Assembly: GCA_021371855.1 (NCBI GenBank)
Contig: JAJFVL010000069.1
Span: forward strand, 1 to 49,365
Direction of reading: 5' to 3'
DNA: 49,365 bases
DNA from: Bacteroidales bacterium
GTDB lineage: Bacteria; Bacteroidota; Bacteroidia; Bacteroidales; VadinHA17
Shown piece by piece: positions 44,399 through 49,365 of the stretch. Under the pieces are notes generated by a model. That model was not told the origin of the DNA, did no database searches, and was given only the letters and a program-made list of their open reading frames with translations. The stretch's first letter is position 1. Each line of letters opens with the position of its first letter. Made by a program: the position numbers and the translations under genes.

Positions 44399-44424
44399 AG
44401 AGTGCAGAATAGGCACTCTTTTTT
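44399..44424 (+). terminator. Intrinsic terminator of the small peptide gene
   Basis: AGAGTGC (44399-44405) pairs with GCACTCT (44413-44419) around a 7-nt loop, followed directly by a six-T run. It is placed 33 bp after the stop codon. A related tail (GGGACTCTTTTTTGTTGC) recurs at 45976-45993. Confidence 0.8.
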
Positions 44425-44425
44425 G

Positions 44426-44742
44426 TTGCCTGTTGCCGGGTGCTGTGCCGGATAGCGGAGACCAGTTACTGAGGAATGAACGGTACGATGGAGGAATGGT
44501 ACAATGGTACAATGGTGCAATGGTGTGACGGTCCGGTGGTGCGAAGGCACGAAGGTCCCGACGATCCCTCATACTTCGGGATGTCGGGATTTCGGCTATG
44601 CCTCAATTCGACGGTGCGCCAGAGTTCCAAGTTCAATGTTCAATGTTGAAGGGTTGAAGAGTTGAAAGGTTGAAAGGTTGAAGGGTTGAAAATACTCGAA
44701 TAACCATTAAACTATTAAACCTTTCAACCATTCAACCTTTTT
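44426..44742. repeat. Mosaic degenerate array block with hairpin core
   Basis: In order: 7-bp CCGGATA-like units (44426-44470); 8-bp units GGTACGAT, GGTACAAT, GGTGCAAT, GGTGTGAC, GGTGCGAA (44480-44556); the hairpin core (44556-44612); 8-bp units GGTTGAAG, AGTTGAAA, GGTTGAAA (44640-44695); and an opposite arm ACCATTAA, ACTATTAA, ACCTTTCA, ACCATTCA (44702-44742). No gene is seen in this 398-bp spacer. Confidence 0.8.
44556..44612. repeat. Double-hairpin core, copy 4
   Basis: TCCCGAC (44556-44562) pairs with GTCGGGA (44583-44589), and inner ATCCC with GGGAT, giving about 12 bp with one bulged G. The second hairpin is GGC-TAT-GCC. Confidence 0.8.
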
Positions 44743-44763
44743 ATCTTAACTTTATCCCCCGCT

Positions 44764-45747
44764 ATGAGAGAGCTGTTATTACTATTATGCCGTTATCCGT
44801 TCGATGAAGCAAACAGGGCAACCTTATCAAAGCTGTTAAGTGAGGTTCAGGACTGGCATAAACTTGTTGAGCTGGTAAACGCTCATGGGATAATAGCCCT
44901 GGCTGCATATAATATCAGAGAAGCCCGGCTGGAAAAGATCATCCCGAAAGATGCGATGGCTGTCCTTGACAATGGCCGCATGCAATGTATGATCAGAAAT
45001 ACCTGGCTTGTTCAGAGATGGAAAGAGGTGAACAAGATACTGACAGATGCAGAAATTAAACATGTACTTCTGAAGGGTATGGCTCTGGAACATAAGGTCT
45101 ATGGCGCAAAAGGCCTCCGCCAGATGTCGGATAACGACATCCTTGTTAAAAAGAATAATGTGATGAAAGCATGGTTTCTTCTGCAGGAACATGGTTTTGT
45201 ACCGGATATGACAAAATCTCCACTTTATTTCAAAATAATTACTGAAATAGGCAACCATATACCGGCACTACGGAAAGAGAATTATTCCGTTGAGATCCAC
45301 CACAGGTTATTTTATGAACCTGAAAGAAACGAATCTCTTGATGAGGCTATCGATAATGCCGTTATGATTGAAATTGAAGGAGAACATGCATTTGTCCTGA
45401 AGGATGATATTCATCTGGATTTTCTAAAGAAGCATTTGCAGCATCATCTGATTTCGGGTAATGCTGAATTGAAATTATTTAATGATATCGAATTAATCAG
45501 TCCGGGCAGTGCTCCACCGTTTCCTGCCGGTTTTCTTCTAAATCCAAATTCTTCAGAAAATCCGATACAAAAAAAAAGATCATACCGGACTCATTTCTAT
45601 TCTTTACCGTGGAATATCAGGTTCAGATTTCTGATTGGCGATATTTTCCCGTCATTAAAATGGATGAAAAAACGATATAAATGCAACGGGATAAAAGTGT
45701 TTCTCTATTATCCGGAGAGAATTGGGAAACTGATATGGCTGATATAA
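44764..45747 (+). CDS. Nucleotidyltransferase-family protein (NTP_transf_5 type)
   Basis: 327 residues. The family signature is present: ILTDAEIKHVLLKGMALEHK, VYGAKGLRQMSDNDILVKKN (the DxD-like SDNDILV metal site) and SVEIHHRLFYEPERNESLD. Members are called uncharacterised nucleotidyltransferases and occur in surface polysaccharide and lasso-peptide-like loci. The reaction is unknown. The last 67 bp overlap a DUF4143-type gene fragment in another frame, so the C-terminus may be newly formed by a junction. It follows an array block directly. Confidence 0.85.
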   Translation: MRELLLLLCRYPFDEANRATLSKLLSEVQDWHKLVELVNAHGIIALAAYNIREARLEKIIPKDAMAVLDNGRMQCMIRNTWLVQRWKEVNKILTDAEIKHVLLKGMALEHKVYGAKGLRQMSDNDILVKKNNVMKAWFLLQEHGFVPDMTKSPLYFKIITEIGNHIPALRKENYSVEIHHRLFYEPERNESLDEAIDNAVMIEIEGEHAFVLKDDIHLDFLKKHLQHHLISGNAELKLFNDIELISPGSAPPFPAGFLLNPNSSENPIQKKRSYRTHFYSLPWNIRFRFLIGDIFPSLKWMKKRYKCNGIKVFLYYPERIGKLIWLI

Positions 45748-45947
45748 TAATTGAAAATCCTAATAGTCTTTCCCCGGTTGAAATAAAATACGAAAAAACC
45801 ATTACTCCTGAGTTTTTTAAGGGTCTTCTTTTCTGGCAGAAAATCAGTAACACACAAAATGGTGCAGTTGTTTATGGCGGAGAAGTCGCTCAGAAGCGCA
45901 GCAATGGATTGGAAATTATTCCCTGGAATAAATCAGGAGAGTTGTAG
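45681..45947 (+). pseudogene. Fragment of an AAA ATPase C-terminal (DUF4143-like) domain
   Basis: About 88 codons remain. Readable conserved parts: IIIENPNSLSPVEIKYEKTI (nuclease-like E-I-K), TPEFFKGLLFWQKISNT, GAVVYGGEVAQKRSNG and EIIPWN. These match the C-terminal ends of DUF4143 ATPases. The N-terminal ATPase and helix-turn-helix parts are absent, and the 5' end overlaps the nucleotidyltransferase gene. It is followed within 30 bp by an array block. A remnant of a mobile or accessory gene; not expected to be functional. Confidence 0.65.
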
Positions 45948-45975
45948 AGTTAATGACAATCGAAGCCCATGTGAG

Positions 45976-46120
45976 GGGACTCTTTTTTGTTGCTGGGTGC
46001 CGGATACCGGAGATAAGTTACTGAGGGATGAACGGTACGACGGTACGACGATCCCTCATACTTCGGGATGTCGGGATTTCGGCTAAGCCTCAATGCGATG
46101 ATTCGACGGTTGAAGTGTTT
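45976..46120. repeat. Array block with hairpin core, related to the block at 44413-44612
   Basis: Begins GGGACTCTTTTTTGTTGC, then TGCCGGATACCGG, then GTTACTGAGGGATGAACGG, then 8-bp units GGTACGAC, then the core 46044-46100. The same order occurs at 44413-44612. The last codons of the convergent AbiEii-like gene lie in or next to the array. Confidence 0.75.
46044..46100. repeat. Double-hairpin core, copy 5
   Basis: GACGATCCC faces GGGATGTCGGG, with the outer TCC replaced by ACG of the array. The second hairpin is GGC-TAA-GCC. Confidence 0.7.
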
Positions 46121-46742
46121 AAAGTTCGAGGTTAATATCTGTTGCCTTATCAATAAGAAACTCTTTTATCTCTTCCCCGGAAACCGCAGGCACAAGATAT
46201 TCTACCGGTTCTGAATAATCAATATCATCAAAATAACTTAGCTGAGCCCTGAAAAGTTTTTCGGAAAACAGTTGATTATAAATTTCATTTGCCTTTTTTG
46301 ATATCTGATCTATTGAATAGAAATATTTCAATATGAAATATATATCAATATAATCCTTCCATTTTGACCTGCGTCCGAGAGCATAAGCTTTCATTGCAGC
46401 TAAATCAATAAGCTCAGGCAATCTGATTACATTTTCAAATTTCGTTGGTGCATCTATTTTAAAAGGATACTCAAAAAACGTAAGCTTAACATTCCCCACA
46501 TTTACATTCAGTTGCTCTGTAGCTCTTCTGGTAATAATATATGGATAACTGAATTCTGTAATTTTTTGAACTATCTTTTGGTGTTTCAAAGGACTGAACT
46601 TAAACAGATCAAAATCTATCGATCTACGATGACCAATATATAATGCAACTGCGGTTACCCCGACAAGATAATATTCATGCATAAATTGCTTTACAAGAGG
46701 CAATAATTCAAGCTGCTCTCCGGAAAGGATCTCTTTATGCAT
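46119..46742 (-). CDS. AbiEii-like nucleotidyltransferase (putative toxin)
   Basis: 207 residues from ATG 46742; the frame also allows a TTG at 46751. The N-terminal YYLVGVTAVALYIGHRRSID and FDLFKF form the G-x-T-A-L-x-x-x-x-x-H-R-x-S-x-D-x-D-F motif of AbiEii/MNT nucleotidyltransferases, although the first G-S is V-T here. The central LPELIDLAAMKAYALGRRSK and KDYIDIYFILKYF are also typical (W/K-D-xx-D). Relatives are toxins of type IV toxin-antitoxin or abortive-infection systems that modify tRNA or other nucleotides. It overlaps the small upstream gene by 8 bp. Activity against phage is inference. Confidence 0.82.
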   Translation of the reverse strand: MHKEILSGEQLELLPLVKQFMHEYYLVGVTAVALYIGHRRSIDFDLFKFSPLKHQKIVQKITEFSYPYIITRRATEQLNVNVGNVKLTFFEYPFKIDAPTKFENVIRLPELIDLAAMKAYALGRRSKWKDYIDIYFILKYFYSIDQISKKANEIYNQLFSEKLFRAQLSYFDDIDYSEPVEYLVPAVSGEEIKEFLIDKATDINLEL

Positions 46743-47004
46743 TTCTGGCAAAAAATAATGAGAAAAAATTATATATTTCAGGATAATAATTCAACTTCTT
46801 CCTCCCTTCCGCACTGAAAAATACATTTGACATATTCTTTATTCCCATAATTTTCATGAGAGATCGGATCTCGTCCATAGTACCATAATTCAATATAGTC
46901 TCAACCAAAAGTCCAGGACTGATATCTTCCTTTTCGTTATCGGAAATATACCAGAAAAGATTGCTTTTCTCCCGAATAAATGCTTTTATCTCAGGACTAT
47001 TCAT
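46735..47004 (-). CDS. Small partner protein of the AbiEii-like gene (putative antitoxin)
   Basis: 89 residues. A mostly helical small protein with NLFWYISDNEKEDISPGLLV, ETILNYGTMDEIRSLMKIMG and FFSLFFAR. It is coupled by 8 bp to the AbiEii-like gene, as expected of a toxin-antitoxin pair; small proteins with the SPGLLVETILNYG-like stretch occur before AbiEii genes in Bacteroidota. No DNA-binding motif is obvious. The antitoxin role is inferred only from position and size. Confidence 0.65.
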   Translation of the reverse strand: MNSPEIKAFIREKSNLFWYISDNEKEDISPGLLVETILNYGTMDEIRSLMKIMGIKNMSNVFFSAEGRKKLNYYPEIYNFFSLFFARNA

Positions 47005-47131
47005 TTTGCTTCATTTTATCCAAAAATAATCAATTTTTTTCTTTTATTCTATTGAAATATTAAGACTTATTAAGAAATGGCAAAAGGTTAAGAAGTGGAG
47101 ACTTGTAGCCGGTTCAGGGTTTAAGGTTCAA

Positions 47132-47198
47132 ATTGCAACCTGCAACATGCAACATGCAGCATGCAACTAGCAACAAGTAACGAGCAACATGCAATGAG
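47132..47198. repeat. Degenerate 7-bp array (GCAACAT family)
   Basis: Units GCAACCT, GCAACAT, GCAACAT, GCAGCAT, GCAACTA, GCAACAA, GTAACGA, GCAACAT, GCAATGA. It lies between the antitoxin-like gene and the next array. Confidence 0.75.
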
Positions 47199-47217
47199 TT
47201 TCCGGGGGATGGTTTTG

Positions 47218-47302
47218 GCAGCCGGCAGTAGGCATTGGGCGGCAGGGGTTTTCCATCTTCCTTCAGCCCATAGCCTACAGCCTTCAGCCCTCTGCCTTCC
47301 TC
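47218..47302. repeat. Degenerate 7-bp array with inverted arms (GGC family)
   Basis: GGCAGCC, GGCAGTA, GGCATTG, GGCGGCA, then GGGGTTTTCC, then the opposite arm TTCAGCC, CATAGCC, TACAGCC, TTCAGCC, CTCTGCC. It ends at the stop codon of the AAA ATPase (47303-47305). Confidence 0.8.
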
Positions 47303-48400
47303 CTACTGTTCTCTTCTGAAAACGATCCATCTCTTAAAGAATGGATCATCGATTTTATATGCTGATCCTTCCTTGATAAGCAGTCCTTTCCGGGCCAGCC
47401 TTTGAAGCGTGCTGTATACTGTGCTTGCGGCTCCTGTTCCATACTGTTTCGAAAACTCATCCGATAATGGAGTGGAATCACTGACTGACATTCCTGTAAG
47501 GATAATCATATCTGTCCGGTTCAGGCTGTTCCATAATCGCTCATAATCATTATCATGACTCTGAACTATCTCATCTGCAGCAACATTAACAATGTCGGGG
47601 AAATGGCCGGAATGCCCTATAAGCTCCCAAACAGTGAAAGCAAGCTGCTGAGTATAATAAGGATGAGAATCCGTGATATCAAGAATTTTTTTCGATAATT
47701 CTTCACCTTTATCGGTTTTTTCTGCAAACTTATTTTCAAGAAATAACCTGAACTTTTCCGCAGAAATCCTGCCAAGTGTCATCACAGAACCGAACCGGTA
47801 AAACGAGGAACTCTTTTTTTCAAAAATCTCTCTGATCATTGATTCGCTGCTGCCCATAAAAACATAATTTATATGTTTATGATTTTGCATCACAGACCTC
47901 AGGAATCTTTCAAGTCCGCTGTTTATCCTGAAAATTTCCTGGAACTCGTCAAGTACCACAATAATCTTCTTTTTATCCGTCCCGAGTTTTTCTATGAGGT
48001 TTAACACATCTTCCAGAGGTGTCATCTCTTTTGATTGAGCTTTAAAAGAAATCTCTGTCTCACCAGTTACCGGGTTAATGTTTACAACAGGAATCAGGCG
48101 GAATGATTTAATAAAACTTTTTAGCTTTTGAACTGTAAAAATCCGGTAAACACGCTTCAGCAATTGTGCTGCGAAATCTTCTGCGGATAACACAAGTTGT
48201 AAATCAAGAAAAATATAATTCCTCTCTGATTCGTTGACAACTTTCCTTATAAGACTTGTTTTTCCAAACCTCCTCGGACTTATCAGGATCAGGTGGTTTT
48301 CTCCGTTAATGTAAGAGGCGATTCTCTTAAGTTCATCCTCCCGGTCAGTGAAGTATGACCCGTCAACGACTGTACCAAACTTGAAAGGGTTTGTTTCCAT
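47303..48400 (-). CDS. AAA ATPase, archaeal-type (PF01637-like), intact
   Basis: 365 residues. The start NPFKFGTVVDGSYFTDREDE is the usual N-terminus. Walker A SPRRFGKT is at 41-48, Walker B IIVVLDEFQEI at about 146-152, and the sensor-1 stretch NYVFMGSSESMIREIF follows. The C-terminal winged-helix part (SDEFSKQYGTGAASTVYSTL, LLIKEGSAYKIDDPFFKRWI) may bind DNA. Function of these ATPases is not settled; they are accessory genes, widespread in archaea and Bacteroidota. A broken paralogue lies at 11768-12708. Two 14-bp direct repeats lie just upstream of its start. Confidence 0.9.
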   Translation of the reverse strand: METNPFKFGTVVDGSYFTDREDELKRIASYINGENHLILISPRRFGKTSLIRKVVNESERNYIFLDLQLVLSAEDFAAQLLKRVYRIFTVQKLKSFIKSFRLIPVVNINPVTGETEISFKAQSKEMTPLEDVLNLIEKLGTDKKKIIVVLDEFQEIFRINSGLERFLRSVMQNHKHINYVFMGSSESMIREIFEKKSSSFYRFGSVMTLGRISAEKFRLFLENKFAEKTDKGEELSKKILDITDSHPYYTQQLAFTVWELIGHSGHFPDIVNVAADEIVQSHDNDYERLWNSLNRTDMIILTGMSVSDSTPLSDEFSKQYGTGAASTVYSTLQRLARKGLLIKEGSAYKIDDPFFKRWIVFRREQ

Positions 48401-48419
48401 CAGATTGCGTTATTTTTCG

Positions 48420-48457
48420 TTACGACATATTTCGTAAGTAAAATTACGACATATTTC
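48420..48457 (-). promoter_or_regulatory. Direct repeats TTACGACATATTTC x2 upstream of the AAA ATPase
   Basis: Identical 14-bp copies at 48420-48433 and 48444-48457, with 24-bp period. They end 20 bp before the ATPase start codon and are GAAATATGTCGTAA on the gene's strand. A possible binding site for the protein's own winged helix. Confidence 0.45.
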
Positions 48458-48487
48458 AAAAATGACAAATAATTATTTCATCAGGGA

Positions 48488-48587
48488 GACAGGAGACGGG
48501 AGGCGGGAGGCAGTGGGCGGTGGGCAGTGGGCGGTGGGCGGTAGGGGTTTCCCTTCTGCCTTCAGCCTTCTGCCTATAGCCTTCTCA
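48488..48587. repeat. Degenerate 7-bp array with inverted arms (GGC family) at the UpxY 3' end
   Basis: Left arm GGGAGGC, GGGAGGC, AGTGGGC, GGTGGGC, AGTGGGC, GGTGGGC. Centre TAGGGGTTTCCC. Right arm TTCTGCC, TTCAGCC, TTCTGCC, TATAGCC, TTCTC. Its right end overlaps the last few codons and the stop of UpxY (48574-48576). Confidence 0.8.
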
Positions 48588-49125
48588 GAAACGCTTTCGG
48601 AATCTTAAGGATCAGATTCTGATCGAGCTTGTCGATACGTACAACCACCCTGTTATGATTTCCGATTCTAATTAACTCACCGGTCAGACCAACAAGCGAA
48701 CCGCTAATAACTTCAACATTATCTCCGGCAGCAAATTTCTCTGATGAAACTTCGATTTCCGCATCGCTGTTGATCAGCAAACGAAGATTATCTATCTGAT
48801 TCTGAGGAATCGAAACAGGCAGCCCCTCAAAAGTGACGAATTTGACAACTCCCATTGTTTTATATACAACAGGAAATTTTTTTTTGCTTGTTTTTACAAA
48901 GACATAGGAAGAGAGAAGAGGTTTTTCCACAAGTTTCTTTCTGTCGGACCATTTCCTGAAGGTCTTCTGAAGAGGAAGGAATGTTTCTATCCTTACTTCA
49001 ATAAGTCTCTGATAAACAAGTTTTTCTGCTCTGGGACGAGTATAGATGGCATACCATTTTTCTTCAGAACTTTCACTCCTGATTGATTTTAATTCTTCTT
49101 TGATATTATTACCATTCTCATCCAT
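48574..49125 (-). CDS. UpxY-type NusG paralogue (transcription antiterminator of polysaccharide loci)
   Basis: 183 residues. NGN domain: EKWYAIYTRPRAEKLVYQRL, FLPLQKTFRKWSDRKKLVEK and SSYVFVKTSKKKFPVVYKTM. Then a KOW motif (FAAGDNVEVISGSLVGLTGE) and a C-terminus ILKIPKAFLRRL. UpxY proteins load on RNA polymerase and prevent premature termination in their own capsule operon. Here, on the same strand and 8.4 kb before the polysaccharide locus, it is separated from it by plus-strand and accessory genes, so it is either for this locus with accessory genes inserted, or for another one. Its last codons lie in an array. A group II intron end lies just upstream. Confidence 0.9.
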   Translation of the reverse strand: MDENGNNIKEELKSIRSESSEEKWYAIYTRPRAEKLVYQRLIEVRIETFLPLQKTFRKWSDRKKLVEKPLLSSYVFVKTSKKKFPVVYKTMGVVKFVTFEGLPVSIPQNQIDNLRLLINSDAEIEVSSEKFAAGDNVEVISGSLVGLTGELIRIGNHNRVVVRIDKLDQNLILKIPKAFLRRL

Positions 49126-49227
49126 CTTTACCGGATTGTATGCAGATTCAAAGATAACAATTTTTGAAATCTTTATTAAAATAAATAAAATGGAGGGAGG
49201 AAGTCGGAAGGTTTGGAATTATTGACC

Positions 49228-49365
<138 letters not shown>

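Overview
The window looks like a chromosomal segment of an environmental member of the Bacteroidota, probably near the Bacteroidales/Marinilabiliales. Supporting evidence: a protein with a type IX secretion (T9SS) sorting domain, a very large PKD-like repeat surface protein, a UpxY-type NusG paralogue, Bacteroidota-type promoter boxes (TAnnTTTG), few Shine-Dalgarno sites, and an AT-rich Wzx/Wzy-type polysaccharide locus.

Layout. Positions 1-5743 (minus) are the N-terminal 1914 codons of a giant secreted protein whose 3' end lies outside the window. Positions 5.8-9.0 kb are an accessory region: an S23/Avd-like four-helix-bundle gene between two duplicated repeat blocks, a Bro-N/Fic gene, and a VanZ remnant. 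Positions 9.05-11.4 kb are a plus-strand group: a carboxypeptidase-regulatory-domain protein, a two-helix membrane protein, a lipoprotein and a LuxR-type regulator. Positions 11.8-13.8 kb hold a broken AAA ATPase and a polysaccharide deacetylase invaded by repeats. Positions 14.0-40.8 kb (minus) are a large capsule/exopolysaccharide locus: Wza, Wzc, flippase, polymerase, at least six glycosyltransferases, two PLP aminotransferases, WbqC, a methyltransferase, a 4-epimerase, FemAB-like and GNAT transferases, three ATP-grasp proteins and an asparagine-synthase-like protein. Positions 41.2-49.4 kb hold a T9SS beta-helix protein, a small peptide with a YxxPxI motif, a nucleotidyltransferase, an AbiEii-type pair, an AAA ATPase, UpxY and the 3' end of a group II intron.

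The most unusual signal is a set of about 18 short degenerate tandem arrays, with 7- or 8-bp units usually beginning GG. They fill the spacers around accessory genes, often start at a stop codon, and in most cases consist of two arms in opposite orientation around a short AT-rich or C/T-rich centre. Five contain or adjoin a 57-bp core with two conserved hairpins. Two arrays lie in frame inside the deacetylase gene, and others border the truncated VanZ and ATPase genes. An intact S23 gene sits between two duplicated array blocks, which also duplicate its promoter. A second, internally deleted S23 gene (40961-41026) sits between two arrays of a different unit family. S23 proteins are relatives of Avd, the accessory protein of diversity-generating retroelements, so an S23-linked array-spreading or diversifying element is a testable idea. 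No reverse transcriptase is visible in the window.

In the polysaccharide locus, nucleotide sugars made by the epimerase and aminotransferases would be assembled by the glycosyltransferases, flipped and polymerised, and exported by Wzc/Wza. The ATP-grasp, FemAB-like and asparagine-synthase-like proteins suggest amide or amino-acid decoration. No priming sugar-phosphate transferase is seen.
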